From Flammulina velutipes (lineage: Eukaryota; Basidiomycota; Agaricomycetes; Agaricales; Physalacriaceae), in assembly GCA_011800155.1 (NCBI GenBank), contig CM022370.1, positions 186,001 through 250,000 of the forward strand: DNA of 64,000 nt, written 5' to 3'. A program made the translations under genes and the position numbers. Position 1 is the first letter of the stretch. The number at the start of each line of letters is the position of its first letter. Below are positions 29,587-39,991 of this stretch, piece by piece. The notes under the pieces are model-generated. The model saw only the letters and a list, made by a program, of their open reading frames with translations, was not told the DNA's origin and made no database searches.

Positions 29587-31060
29587 TCAGCTCAACGAGA
29601 TCGGCTGGCCCAGGGATTGGACATGCAATGGGACGAGAGAGTCGTGATTTCCACCACTCGAGGTCTGCTGGCAGTCGGCGTGGTGGACGATGAGAAGAGA
29701 AGGGAGACACATGGTTCATTTCGGCCATCATCTTTTCGAACTCGATTAGGTATGCACGGCCACATGTGAGGACCAAGCTGACATGTGTCAGCTTTCCATA
29801 CAGGCCAGTAATCTCCTTCAGATTATGGGAGGAACGGGATTCCCAGGCCGTTATAGAGTCCAGGTATTTAAGCCTCTTGGCCAATGGGACAGAGACTATC
29901 ATCATCTGGATGTTCCATTGGAAGCCGAAGTACGTTGGGTCAAAGCAGAAAGGAATGTCTTTCTCAAGTTCCCACACATAACCGAGAGGCGATGTGATTG
30001 CGTCAATGTCGTACATGGAATATGTATATACAGCATCATCAGGGGAACACAGAGAGTCCTTTGAGTGGTCAACGAGTGGAAAGGAGAAGTCGTCGTCAAA
30101 CTCCTCTGCCTTCCCGCTCGGGAGAATATTGCCGCGGAAAAGAAGACGCCCGCCTTCGTGAATTATCCCACTCGTCAACGCAAGCCTGTCACGTAGCTCG
30201 CGACGAGCCTGGTTGGCCTTCTCGAGCCACTTCAGGAGGATCCGAATCCACAAGTGGTCATCGACCCACTTTGTGATGGGTCCTAAGCCGCGCGCGCGAC
30301 ATATCTCCATGCCTGCATCTGCCACACCACCGAATACACCTCCGGCGGGTCCGAAGCCGAACATGTTGCAAGTGTCCATCGCAAACTCGTCGTCGTCTGA
30401 GATGCGCACGGCAGTGCCAGCCCATTGGCTGGAATGGATGGGAATCATCCGATATGCTTCCGAGAGGTCGCGCACTGCGCCTTGGGAGCCTGGCGGGAGT
30501 GTCCAGAGGAGGCGACAAGTGTTGGCGAACGTGCCCCATCGGCAGGGGTACAATGTAGAGTCAATAGCTGAATTAATGGAGGATATAGTGGCGGGAATGT
30601 GAGGGATTAAGAGGGGGGAATGTGGATGTGAGTAGTTCTGTACAAGGCGAAAACGACCAGGTTTGCCGGGTTTGGGCACCATGGAAATCGGAGAGGTTTG
30701 GAAAGGGCCAATGACCTCCTCAATGACGTGGCGTGGGTAAGGCCCCAGCCAACGACCCAGTTTCAATTCCCGTTGCGCAATCATGTTGAACGCGGCTTGG
30801 TGATCTGGGTCTGCGAGTTTGTTGGGTGGTGCATAGGTGTGGGTGATAGAGGGAATGCCGACATTGAAGCCATGCGTAATTGAATCCACAAGTGAAGGGT
30901 ATTTACAGGTGAGCCCTGTCTCCGCCAGTGCTGCATGCCAGGCGCTAGCATGAAGCGGCGTCAGCGCCTTTTCTCTACGGGCCGAGAGGGCAGTCTCGAG
31001 CTCCATGGCCAGATTCACCACACCCGGAGCACTCATGCTTGTCGGGGTGTGATTTTTCAT
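28937..31060 (-). CDS. Reverse transcriptase-RNase H of the Ngaro element
   Basis: Start chosen at ATG 31060 (MKNHTPTSMSAPG), which overlaps the end of gag by 86 nt. RT blocks are PISMVPKPGKPGRFRLVQNY, AVRDLSEAYRMIPIH and the catalytic KWVDDHLW (VDD variant of the usual xDD box). RNase H follows: YSDASGGFG, DIGWAEAVGFEL, then across a 45-nt intron (29389-29345) WGDNAGVVEGW and SKHNPADAPSRG. The stop is at 28937. The intron inside RNase H means a spliced message is needed for the full enzyme. No inactivating change is seen. Confidence 0.82.
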
Positions 31061-32496
31061 GGCACCCACTCGAGCGGTTGAAGTTGGTGCATAACTCCTT
31101 TCCGCTAGGGTTCTTGAGGTGGCCGTTGGATTTTCTGGTGCAGCGGGCTGGTCGCTTCTCGTCCCAAAGAGTGGTTCGCCTGCACTTGAAATGATCGTGC
31201 GGGTCCTCTCCGAGGCACATAGGGCATCGGTGTTTCTTTGACTCATGGGAGTCGGCGTCGCGAAAGGACTTGGCGAACTCTGATTTCGAGGATGCATGTC
31301 TCTTCTTCGGGGACGGGTTGGCGGGGGGATTGTCATGCACACTGTCGGAACGGTGGCGCTTGCGAGGGGAGCTCTCGCGCTTGGCATAGCTGCTGGCTGG
31401 CTCTCGCTTCATGTAGAGGTCCAGCCTAATCCGGGAAAGTGGAGTGCAAGTGCAAGTGCAGGTGGGAGTGCGAGCGCGAGTGCGAGTGCAGATGGTGCAA
31501 GTGTGGGCAGAGCGAGTGCAAGTGCAAGTGCGAGTGCAGGTGGTTAGGGGAAAGGCGGGGGAAAGATAAAGATTCATGAGTCTCGTGTAAGTTAATGGGA
31601 AAAGGAAATACGCACTCTCTCATCTTCGTCTCGAACATTGTGTCCTGTACATGCCTCTTGCACTGGGCTAGGGTTTCTTCATTAATGCGGGAGAGGTCAA
31701 AAGATTCGCCTCGTTCGTTGCGTTCATACCATTCCTGGCGTGCGCGTGCATGATATCGTGCGAAGACCTGGGGGCCAAGGGGTGTCTGTCGCTCCGGGTG
31801 CATGTCCATCTTGACGTAGAAGCCAGTAAACATCTCGACGTGGCTTGGTGGGTAGTTCCCTATGTGAAGGGAGCTGAGGAAAACGTTCTTGGCCTGCATC
31901 ACTTGTTCCCATGACAGGTGGATGTCGGCGACCGCATTCTTTGACTGTCGCGCAGAGGAAGTGGGTTGGAGGGCAAGCTTCCCATCCGCATTCCGGCTGA
32001 TGTCGAAGGAGTCATCCGTGACGCTCCGGGAGCCCTCGGTCGCCTCCTGGCAAGCCTCTGTTGTGCAATACCACAGTGGGAAGTACTCCCATTGTTCGAG
32101 GCGCTGGCGTGCGTAGGCGGGGATGTGTGTGCGAATGCTCCCCATGTCGGTGTCCTTCTCGAATGGGTGCAGGACAGCCCGTTTCTTCTCCTTGTCCTTC
32201 AGGTCATCATCCTGCTTCTTCTGCGCCTCCTCTCTCTGGAGACGAGCTGCCTCAGCTCTCTGCTCCCTCCTTTGTTCCTCCAGCGCTTGGTCTGCCAACT
32301 TCTGCTGCTCGTACAGCACGCAGCGCTCTCTGTTCTCTGCCGACCATTCGTCTTTTAGCCGCTGAACGGCCTGTTCTTCAGTGGTAACGTTGGCTAGAGC
32401 TGCATCGGCGATGAGGTAGGCTCGGGCGCGTGCATGCCTCTGCTGTGCGAAATCCGGGCACCTCTCGAGGCTGGGGTCATATTCGATGCGGTCCAT
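30975..32496 (-). CDS. Gag-like protein of the Ngaro element
   Basis: Starts at ATG 32496 (MDRIEYDPSLERC). The first exon, to about 31612, has a long Glu/Lys/Arg coiled-coil region (QRREQRAEAARLQREEAQKK). A spliced second exon (from about 31420) contains CPMCLGEDPHDHFKC and a C-terminal CX2CX4HX4C knuckle CSGCGESGHGARDC, preceded by a possible CCCH finger (CTNFNRSSGCHEKSH). The intron region (about 31430-31550) is a GC-rich hexamer repeat. It is the expected nucleocapsid-like protein. Confidence 0.7.
31437..31545. repeat. Hexanucleotide repeat in gag intron
   Basis: Tandem units of the type GTGCAA/GTGCGA (agtgcaagtgcaggtg...) for about 100 bp. They are open in several frames, which creates spurious Ser-Ala or His-Leu repeat peptides. 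Confidence 0.6.
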
Positions 32497-32551
32497 GAGA
32501 AAATTATGCGAGATAATAGAGAAGCAAGAGTATTATTGAGAGAAGTCTAGA

Positions 32552-32711
32552 GTAAAAGCGAGCAGCCGTGGCACACTTGAAGTCAAGACGGACGTGTCCA
32601 CGGTGTCGAGGTGATGGCGGTAACGGAACAAGAGTTTCGGTCCGCATCACCCGTCTGTCCGAAGACCTCAAGTTGCCTTACACTCGTTCCTCCTGCACGC
32701 CAACTCAACAA
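32552..32711 (-). repeat. Ngaro split repeat A1
   Basis: 160 bp, same sequence as A2 (27350-27509). It is the outer 5' end of the element and ends caactcaacaa before the resumed kinase frame. Confidence 0.85.
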
Positions 32712-33876
32712 ACTTTCGTTTTACCGGATGGGTGTTACCAACTTGTGGGACCAAACTCTCATCGCATTTTTCCGTCCTTGGGAGAGGTGACGAATGGCGG
32801 TGGTGAGGGAGGTTCCGACCCCTCAGACAAGGTCCAATCTATGTACATCCAGATTGTTTCTTCGGAACAGGTAAGTGTATCGCATCATCCACATCACCGT
32901 GCTGACCGTTGACTAGTACTCAAGTGTCCGACGAGTATCTTGTTGTCCAGCTTTTCTCGTTAGCTTGTCAGGACATGTCCTTTCTATCTGGGGTGCAGTA
33001 TTTGCGGATCGATTCTTCTTCGAACGTCTCGCTCTTCACTATGTTGGCCCACAGCCGCCTACCTCTTACTCCTCTAATAAGCCTAGCGGGAGTGACATGG
33101 CGTTTGGTATCCTACAAACTGCGAAACTGATCCGCTCTCTCGACAACTGCCTGGGAGATTTGATAGCTCACTATAACGATCTCAAACTGCCCTCTCCCTA
33201 CACCATTGGAGCTGATTCGCTTGATCAACATCTCGAGTCGAGCAGGACTAGTGATCAAATAGCGACCCACTTCATCCATTGGACGACATTCATTTCTGAA
33301 GGCAAAGAACATCACCTCGCGTATGGCCAGCGTCTCGGTCACTATATGAACTCAACCGTCTTTCGTGCACGCGTGTCGTTCCAGTCTGGGGATCAAGAAG
33401 AGCACTGTGACGTCGTAGTGAAATTTACGCACCGCTATGGCAAAGCAGGACATCGCCTTTTGGCCGGAGCCGGACTGGCTCCTACGCTCTACCATTGCGA
33501 GTTCGAGGAAACGGTCGGGATGTGGGTGGTTGTTATGTCCTACGTTGAGGGTAATACATCCAGCGCATTGAAGAAGGGTCAAATCACGTCACTCGCTCGT
33601 GCGGTGGAATTGCTTCACGCTAACGATCTGGTCTTTGGTGACCTTCGCAGGCCTAACGTCATCGCTACGAAGCCAGACAGCATCTCACTGATCGATTTTG
33701 AATGGTGTGGACCATGTGACGATGTTCGAGAAGGCGAGAATGTGATATGGCATCGGATGCGATACCCTACTGATATTTCGATGGGCGGGAGAATTGATTG
33801 GGCTCCCGGTGTTGGACCGGATCAAGTCATCACGAAGGAGCACGATAAATACCAACTTGAAAAGTTGTCTGTGTAG
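32712..33876 (+). pseudogene. Kinase-like gene, 3' part, cut by Ngaro insertion
   Basis: Resumes in frame at 32712 (TFVLPDGCYQLVG), runs to about 32870, then a short intron (about 32871-32915), then YSSVRRVSCC to the stop at 33876. Kinase-like landmarks are DVVVKFTHRYGKAGHRLL (Lys of a VAIK-like motif), MWVVVMSYVEG (hinge), LHANDLVFGDLRRPNVIA (catalytic-loop Asp) and LIDFEWCG (DFG-like Asp). This fits the kinase-fold proteins of basidiomycetes; the Asp residues are kept but the glycine loop is not obvious, so activity is uncertain. No other damage is seen, so the gene was probably functional before the insertion. Confidence 0.72.
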
Positions 33877-34076
33877 GCGTCCTCCTAGTCTTTGTAAATG
33901 TTTGGTGTCGCTTTCGATGTCTATCATCATCATGTTAAACACTCCACCAATAATTCATACAATCGTTAGACCCGTTCATCTCTGATACATCGGTCGATAT
34001 GTCGCGCATAACTACACAGTACACTGAGATCCTTCAACTACTTATTTCTATCCACGTACAACGTTACATCTCGTAA

Positions 34077-35088
34077 TTACTTCTCACGCGGAGTAGGCAC
34101 CCAAATCTCTGGCTGGAAATAATTTCCTCCCCGATGAAGCAACCGAGCAACGAAGAACTTATCCACATTCAACCCCGTCTTCCCAATCGTCCACTTCGTA
34201 TATCCCTTCGCCACATATGCGTTCCGCCTCTTCAACAGCATGCTAAACTCAATAACAGCCCCGCACACTAAATCGCGCAGCTCCCCCCTCGTGACGTTCC
34301 CCTCCTTCGTCTCAATCCGCATCTCGAAGGTATACCGCTCATGGATGTATCCAGGCCACTATACGCCAGAATCAGCTCCCCCATCGATAAATAGCAGGTC
34401 TAGATATAACTCACCTGAATCTTGACAATAATCTCCCGCATCCCCTGAGTCGGCACAAACACCCTCTCCCGCGCCCCCTCGATGTCCTGCTTCTCCGACA
34501 TCCTGTACGGGAGGTTAACTCCCATGACATGCCATCCCTTCGGCGTGAAATCTATAGGTGGGATGAGGATGCTCGTCGGGCGGGAAAACGCCTCCTGGGG
34601 TACAAGGGTGTAGTTCGTCGGCGTTGGAGAGGGCGAAAGACCCGGAGGAGCCGTCTCCCGCATGTATTGCTCGAACTCGCGTTCGAGTTGAACGTACTCT
34701 GCGGATTTTTGGGCGCCAGGAGCCCTAGGCTTCGATGTATGCACGTTTGCTCCTTTTGAGTGGGTCGCCGGTGTGGGACTCTGCACGTAGTTGGATCGTG
34801 AGGTTTTAGACCCAGTGTCTCGCGGATATCCGCGATGAACTGCAGTGTCTTGACTGTGGTTGTGAGGACTCGGAACCATTGTGACATTGTTCCCCACACC
34901 GTAAGCCCCGTTCGAATGGGGCACTGATGCCGTCGAACTCTGTATTCGTGGCGGCAAAGGGAGCGGAGCCCCACTCTCCCGCATGTATCGGTCAAAGTCA
35001 CGTTGAATAGACTCTGCCGTGTCTGGTATCATCGGGGGAGCCATACCAGACGTATTGACATAAGCCCCGTGTGAAGGAGCCATACCGG
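34077..35088 (-). pseudogene. Family member E (YFQPEIW family), 3' part, cut by LTR element
   Basis: Continuation of 59609-59847. It holds a second GMAPPMIPDTAESIQRDFDR module, a Pro/Ser-rich linker, a third related unit (EYVQLEREFEQYMRET), the LVPQEAF..IDFTPKGW region, VKIQ, a GTGAGT intron and the last exon (about 34360-34077) with WPGYIHERYTFEMRI, TRGELRDLV and RGGNYFQPEIWVPTP. All of this is in frame. The gene is separated from its start by 24.5 kb of nested elements. Compared with D it has an extra spacer and a third repeat-like module. Confidence 0.75.
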
Positions 35089-36826
35089 TGATGCGCATTG
35101 TATTAATGCAAGTACGAAAGACCCCAAAATTTGCGATTCTAAGAAGCATTCTTAGTGATAGAACGAACCTATGAGTACAAGAACCTCTAGTTACAGACCG
35201 AAACGCGTATACGATACAGTGTAAGGAGTTTCCGTGGTACGACCGGAAAACTCCTAAGATTCGTCGGAAAAGCGCCACACGCTGAAGGGCGTGTAGGTAT
35301 AGCCAAACCACACATGACGATCTTGAATATCATCATCAAAAGTACCCCGATGGAGACATCGTGATCAAATACACTTGAACGCGCGAAACTCCGAAATACT
35401 TAACGGAATTCGGCGAGTTACCCTTACACAAGGAAACTCTACATAAAGAGACGCAACGCCAGCAAGCAGTTAAACGCTGGCTGGACTAGCAAACCAAATG
35501 TTCATACTACTCAGACGTCGGGATATTACATAGGAGACTCAGGAGTCAGGGTAACCTTTTAGGCTTTCAAAAGATACTGCTCGATCACCGATCAACTTAC
35601 TCCGGTGGACTGTTCCTGATCGATTCTCGGGATCCACAAGTAAATCGTTACAAGGACCTACAATACGAGTACTATCGACAACTCGTAAAGATACAACGAT
35701 AGCTTTTCCGGAGTACTACCGGAAAAGTCCGAACACGATACTAAGAACATACTTGCGCGTCCAGTATACCAAACCTAGTCGGTACTACTCGGACTCGTAG
35801 TATGAAATAAGAATACGAACAAAGGCTAAGAGTTCCTGCTAGACAGGACTCGGCCGCTAATAATAGTGGAAACGATGAAATAGTGGAGCTTCCAAGCACA
35901 AGGAACAACCTGGCGCCATTGCAAACCCAGTTACGGCGCCACCATTGGTTGGATTCAAAGCAAATAGAAGCCAGAACGAATAGGCAGCAATGCCAAGGGC
36001 ACCATTAGAGGGATATTCCGTACATCCTATCGGAATATTCCCCCGAACCAGCGGACTCGGTATTATATCCTTATTCAGACGTATATAGAAAACACTATAA
36101 AGCTAGCTCGTTTGTACTATTTACAGTAGCTTACGCCCCCCGTATCCGCAGCCCACAAGCCGTATATACTGGAGGAATAGACTCTAAGATTTAGTTAGAA
36201 AAAGAACCACTGTTAGATAGGTGGAAATAAGAAACAGAACCAAAGATCTAAGAACTCATTGGAGCTACTTCCCATATTAAAGAAGTTGAAGCCAAGTCCT
36301 TTGCGATTCCAACGATCCGAGTTTCCGCGGGAAATTCCATCTAAAGAACCTACCAACTCTGGTTGGAGTCCCAAGTCCCATACAAGTGTGGTTCAGACTG
36401 TGCTAGGCTATCTATTCAGGCCCCGACTAGTTGTTGGAGAGTCCTGATTATACAGATAGATACCAGAGCTCCCGCTCCCTAGTGTGGTTGAAGGTTGTTG
36501 GCCTGGGAAGAGCCTCATTAGGTCTCTTTACACACATCCCAATCGGCCTGTGACTTAGTGGCAAACTAGAACTCAGTTTAAAGATCAGATCCCTGTTACC
36601 CCGTCGAACTAGTATAAGCATTTTGAGCAGAAGATAGAGAGAAACAGTCCCATAAAACAAAGATACAAAGAACAAGAACCCGTCCCATACCACCTATTAC
36701 AAAACGAACGATTGCTACTATAACGTGAAATCCCGCTATAAACATCGGACTTTCCCGCATCGCACCATTACTTGTTAGTGTGTGTTTTGTGTGTGTTTTT
36801 GTGGCGTTCTTCTACACTGCACATCA
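35089..36826 (+). repeat. 5' LTR
   Basis: 1738 bp. Contains dispersed short palindromes of TTCCG..CGGAA type. A minus-strand frame in its first 220 bp reads through into gene E (see findings). Confidence 0.9.
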
Positions 36827-36831
36827 TATTT

Positions 36832-36849
36832 TGGAGCCCACCGCGAGGG
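36832..36849 (+). other. Primer-binding site matching tRNA-Lys
   Basis: TGGAGCCCACCGCGAGGG, five bases after the LTR. It is TGG plus the complement of the 3' end of the tRNA-Lys(CTT) genes at 8971 and 25190, 15 bases exact. Confidence 0.85.
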
Positions 36850-36890
36850 GTGATAAATTTGACTTAAACGATCCCTCTTATTGAGGTTCC

Positions 36891-38786
36891 TTGAGTTACT
36901 TCTACACCTACTTCAAAATTGCACGAAAGCCCAAAGCCAGTAACGCGAACCCCGCGCCTAGCCAAAGCTCAAACGATCAAGAACAAATCAGCCGTAGAGC
37001 TAACTTGGGTGAAAACTCAAGTGCTCCAGTTGAAAGAGAACTCCGACACGAACGACCGCCTCCAGGCGCATTATTCGACGGAACTAAAGCTCAACGTTTA
37101 AAACACGTTCAGTCTCAAAAAGCCCAAGCAAATCCATCAACGGATACAGGCTACCCACCTGGATATATACTATCCACGATCCCTATTTTCCCTAGACTAC
37201 CTCGGATTATTCCGAGTCCTAGTCCTTTACCGAGTTTAACCCCCTCTCCCAACGAACTTCCTCAGTTCGATAACCTATTCCCAGTCACTCCGCATCCCTT
37301 TCTTGAACGATTAAGACAGTCGATTCCCCTTGGAAGACCATTATTCCCAATGTCAGACCAAGGAGACAACGAAGATGGTGCAAGAAGACAGGAAAATCCC
37401 GTGCCTCCAGCGGCAGCTGGTTATGTTAACCAGTTAAGCGCAGAGACACAAGAACAGATAGCTGGGAAACGTATGCCCGTTCCCGGTGCCAAAGATACAC
37501 CAAGATTCAAAGGCGATAATATTAGGGACTTCCTAACTAGTTGCGAGTTCTTATTCTACGGCAGGGGCATCATGAGCCCTACAGCCCAAATCGAGATAGC
37601 AACTTTGTATGTGGGATATGAAATTAGACGCCAATGGGCGGCTTTACCCGAATATTCAGCCGGAGATTGGCAAGCCTTCAAAAACGCAGTACAAAAACTG
37701 TATAACAAAGGCGACCAAGATAAAGAGTTTACTCTTGAAGAAGTCGAAGAAGTCACTCGCCACTTTCGGGCAAGGCCGATCGCGACTAAGATGAGATTGA
37801 TGGAGTTCAGAAGAGAGGTAGTACACAAACTACAGTATCTAATTGATATTGGAGATGTTACTCAAAAGACGGTGTTGAATATGTTACAGTATTGCTTTGC
37901 TGGTCCAGCATGGGCAGCAATATACACCGACTTGCGGGTTTTACCGATCCCACCCAACAATCCTCTTGGACAAAGATGGACCTTAGTTGACGTGGTCAGA
38001 GTAGCTGAAAAATACTTAGAAGAAGTGGAGACGTTCGGAGGAGCCCCTGTAGTTAATGGAGGTGCTACCAACGAACGCGAGTTAGTAACACCCTCCACTG
38101 CTCGAGTAAAGATTGAAGATATGCACGATCAAGTGGCCAGTATCAACTCACTCACGGATACCTTGAAGGCTTTGGAAAAAGCACGACAGGATGAAATGAA
38201 AGAGATGGAGAAAGCCAGACAAGAAGATACTCGGAGGATGATGAACCTCATGGAACGGATGTCAACGGCCAGACAAGTTCAAGTACAGCAGTATCCCACC
38301 CAACAAATGGGATACCCACAGTACATACAACAAAGTCAACAAGCGCCATATCCCGTGCAAAACTCGGGATCCTCCGCACCCAAAGGCTTAGTCCCTATGC
38401 CTGCGAACTTCTTACCCCAACGCAGACCAGCTGCTGTGAACGGGAAGTGCTTCTTCTGTGACGAACCCGGACATTTCCTTATGGAATGCCCGGAAAAGAA
38501 CAAACTAGAGAAGGAAGGCTGGATTTACAAACCAGCTAACTCGAACTGGTATTTCCTGCGCAATGGAATTTCTCTTACACGAAACAAGAATGGACCTAAT
38601 CCGCTCGAGCAAGTGGCAAAGTTCCAGAGAGAATCGGGATCTACTCTACCAGAAACGCCACAGGTGCAAGCATATGAAGGAATCCAACAGGAGGACTTCT
38701 TTGCTCCATCTGGAACGATTGACACATCCATATACCAACAGCAGTCGATGGTCGATCCCGCGTATTCAAGGGAGGATTTCGATTAG
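36891..38786 (+). CDS. Gag of the LTR element
   Basis: Open from 36891; the first ATG-led protein would start at 37350 (MSDQGDNEDGARRQ). The capsid-like part includes TPRFKGDNIRDFLTSCEFLF and AVQKLYNKGDQDKEFTLEE. A Lys/Glu coiled region (KARQDEMKEMEKARQEDTRR) and a Gln/Tyr-rich linker precede one CX2CX4HX4C knuckle, CFFCDEPGHFLMEC. The stop is at 38784-38786. The next frame (protease) is open across this stop in the -1 frame, which suggests translational frameshifting. Confidence 0.8.
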   Translation: MSYFYTYFKIARKPKASNANPAPSQSSNDQEQISRRANLGENSSAPVERELRHERPPPGALFDGTKAQRLKHVQSQKAQANPSTDTGYPPGYILSTIPIFPRLPRIIPSPSPLPSLTPSPNELPQFDNLFPVTPHPFLERLRQSIPLGRPLFPMSDQGDNEDGARRQENPVPPAAAGYVNQLSAETQEQIAGKRMPVPGAKDTPRFKGDNIRDFLTSCEFLFYGRGIMSPTAQIEIATLYVGYEIRRQWAALPEYSAGDWQAFKNAVQKLYNKGDQDKEFTLEEVEEVTRHFRARPIATKMRLMEFRREVVHKLQYLIDIGDVTQKTVLNMLQYCFAGPAWAAIYTDLRVLPIPPNNPLGQRWTLVDVVRVAEKYLEEVETFGGAPVVNGGATNERELVTPSTARVKIEDMHDQVASINSLTDTLKALEKARQDEMKEMEKARQEDTRRMMNLMERMSTARQVQVQQYPTQQMGYPQYIQQSQQAPYPVQNSGSSAPKGLVPMPANFLPQRRPAAVNGKCFFCDEPGHFLMECPEKNKLEKEGWIYKPANSNWYFLRNGISLTRNKNGPNPLEQVAKFQRESGSTLPETPQVQAYEGIQQEDFFAPSGTIDTSIYQQQSMVDPAYSREDFD

Positions 38787-38959
38787 GCTCGAGGACGGAC
38801 GGAGGTTCGTCTGAAATACTGCGACAGCGAACCCTCCCTCCTGAGAGCCAAAATACTCAGCATCGTACAAGAAGTCATAGCGCGATAGAAAAGGAAAAAC
38901 CAGAAGAGCCTGAACCAGTTGAACCACAAAAGAAGATACCTCAACCCAGAGGTCTAAGA

Positions 38960-39991
38960 ATGGAAGTAGTGATCCCTACTCGACAGAAACAAGTAAAATT
39001 CGTGGAGCCACCAGTGGCGGAAATAGACGATGAAGAACCCGACTTGAGTGAGATACTTGAGGAGGTACTGGAAGGACCAGAACCCATAGAAAGTCGCAAG
39101 GCTGAAGATAAACGGGAAAATCCCGCTAACGCCACGGAAGAAGCCGCAGTAAAGAAGGAAGTAGAAAAACATAAGAGCTACCAACGCATATCAAAGCTAA
39201 AGGATCTCCTTAGTCGGAATCCCGGATGGCATTCTCTATGGAAGAAACTACTCCCCGAAGAACTGTTAGCGACTAACGAGGCTTGGCAGAAAGACCTGTT
39301 AGAAAACTTAAGAGCAAAGAACGTTAAGGTCAACCAGCAGACAGTTGAATCCGACGAAATCCCGGAATATCACGCAAGTGAAGATCCTATGTACTACTCG
39401 ATTAACTTACAAAATTCGAGTCAGCTACCTCTAGGATCAGTGGTATGCCATGATTTAGTCGAACAACTGTTTAACCATACGGGTTACGCTGGCCCATACC
39501 AACTACCACGATCAAACGTTGCAGCTGAAAGTGCTGACCTTCGAACCCTATGGCCCACGATCTTTGGGGCAGGCAAGAAGGAAAGTCTACTTGATAGCGG
39601 GTCACAAATTGTATCGATGTCGTTAAAAGCCGCGCTTGAATTAGGAATCCCATTCGATCCTTCATTCAACATTATTATGGAAAGCGCCGACAAAGGACAA
39701 ACCCGCACTGCAGGCTTAGCCAGAAACGTAGCATTTGACTTTGGTGGAATAACGTTCTATCTACAAGTTCATATCATCAGAGACCCTGCATACGAAGTCC
39801 TTTTAGGACGACCCTTTGATGTGATCTCGAGTATCAATACGACTACCCTTAAAGATGGTGCTGTCGTAGCGACTATAACAGATCCCAGCAATGGGAAGAA
39901 AATCACTTTGCCTACATACAAGAGAGGGCAAATGCCTAGGTATCAGCAACCCGCGGCTATACCGGTTTTTCTGCAACACTCGAGGAATTGA
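38960..39991 (+). CDS. Aspartic protease part of pol
   Basis: The frame is open from within the end of gag (-1 relative to gag). It contains the retropepsin-type active site in SLLDSGSQIVSM, followed by RNVAFDFGGITFYLQVHI and VLLGRPFDV, typical of Ty3 proteases. It stops at 39991 within a few bases of a T run, and RT continues in another frame, so a one-base indel probably separates parts of a once continuous pol. Confidence 0.75.
   Translation: MEVVIPTRQKQVKFVEPPVAEIDDEEPDLSEILEEVLEGPEPIESRKAEDKRENPANATEEAAVKKEVEKHKSYQRISKLKDLLSRNPGWHSLWKKLLPEELLATNEAWQKDLLENLRAKNVKVNQQTVESDEIPEYHASEDPMYYSINLQNSSQLPLGSVVCHDLVEQLFNHTGYAGPYQLPRSNVAAESADLRTLWPTIFGAGKKESLLDSGSQIVSMSLKAALELGIPFDPSFNIIMESADKGQTRTAGLARNVAFDFGGITFYLQVHIIRDPAYEVLLGRPFDVISSINTTTLKDGAVVATITDPSNGKKITLPTYKRGQMPRYQQPAAIPVFLQHSRN

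Larger units (their letters stand above)
27083..32711 (-). mobile_element. Ngaro-type tyrosine-recombinase retrotransposon, complete
   Basis: The split direct repeats have the order A1 - genes - B1 A2 - B2 on the minus strand: A1 32552-32711, B1 27510-27652, A2 27350-27509, B2 27083-27225. A1/A2 (160 bp) and B1/B2 (143 bp) look identical by eye. This is the diagnostic layout of Ngaro/PAT elements in the DIRS order. Between A2 and B2 are 124 bp of unique sequence (27226-27349). Genes are gag (30975-32496), RT-RNase H (28937-31060) and tyrosine recombinase (27724-29586), all without visible inactivating breaks. There is no target duplication, as expected for integration by a tyrosine recombinase through a circular intermediate. 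Confidence 0.88.

Noticed and set aside
31238..31547. Ser-Ala repeat protein on the plus strand
   Set aside because: Produced by a GTGCAA-type hexamer repeat in the Ngaro gag intron; no other support.
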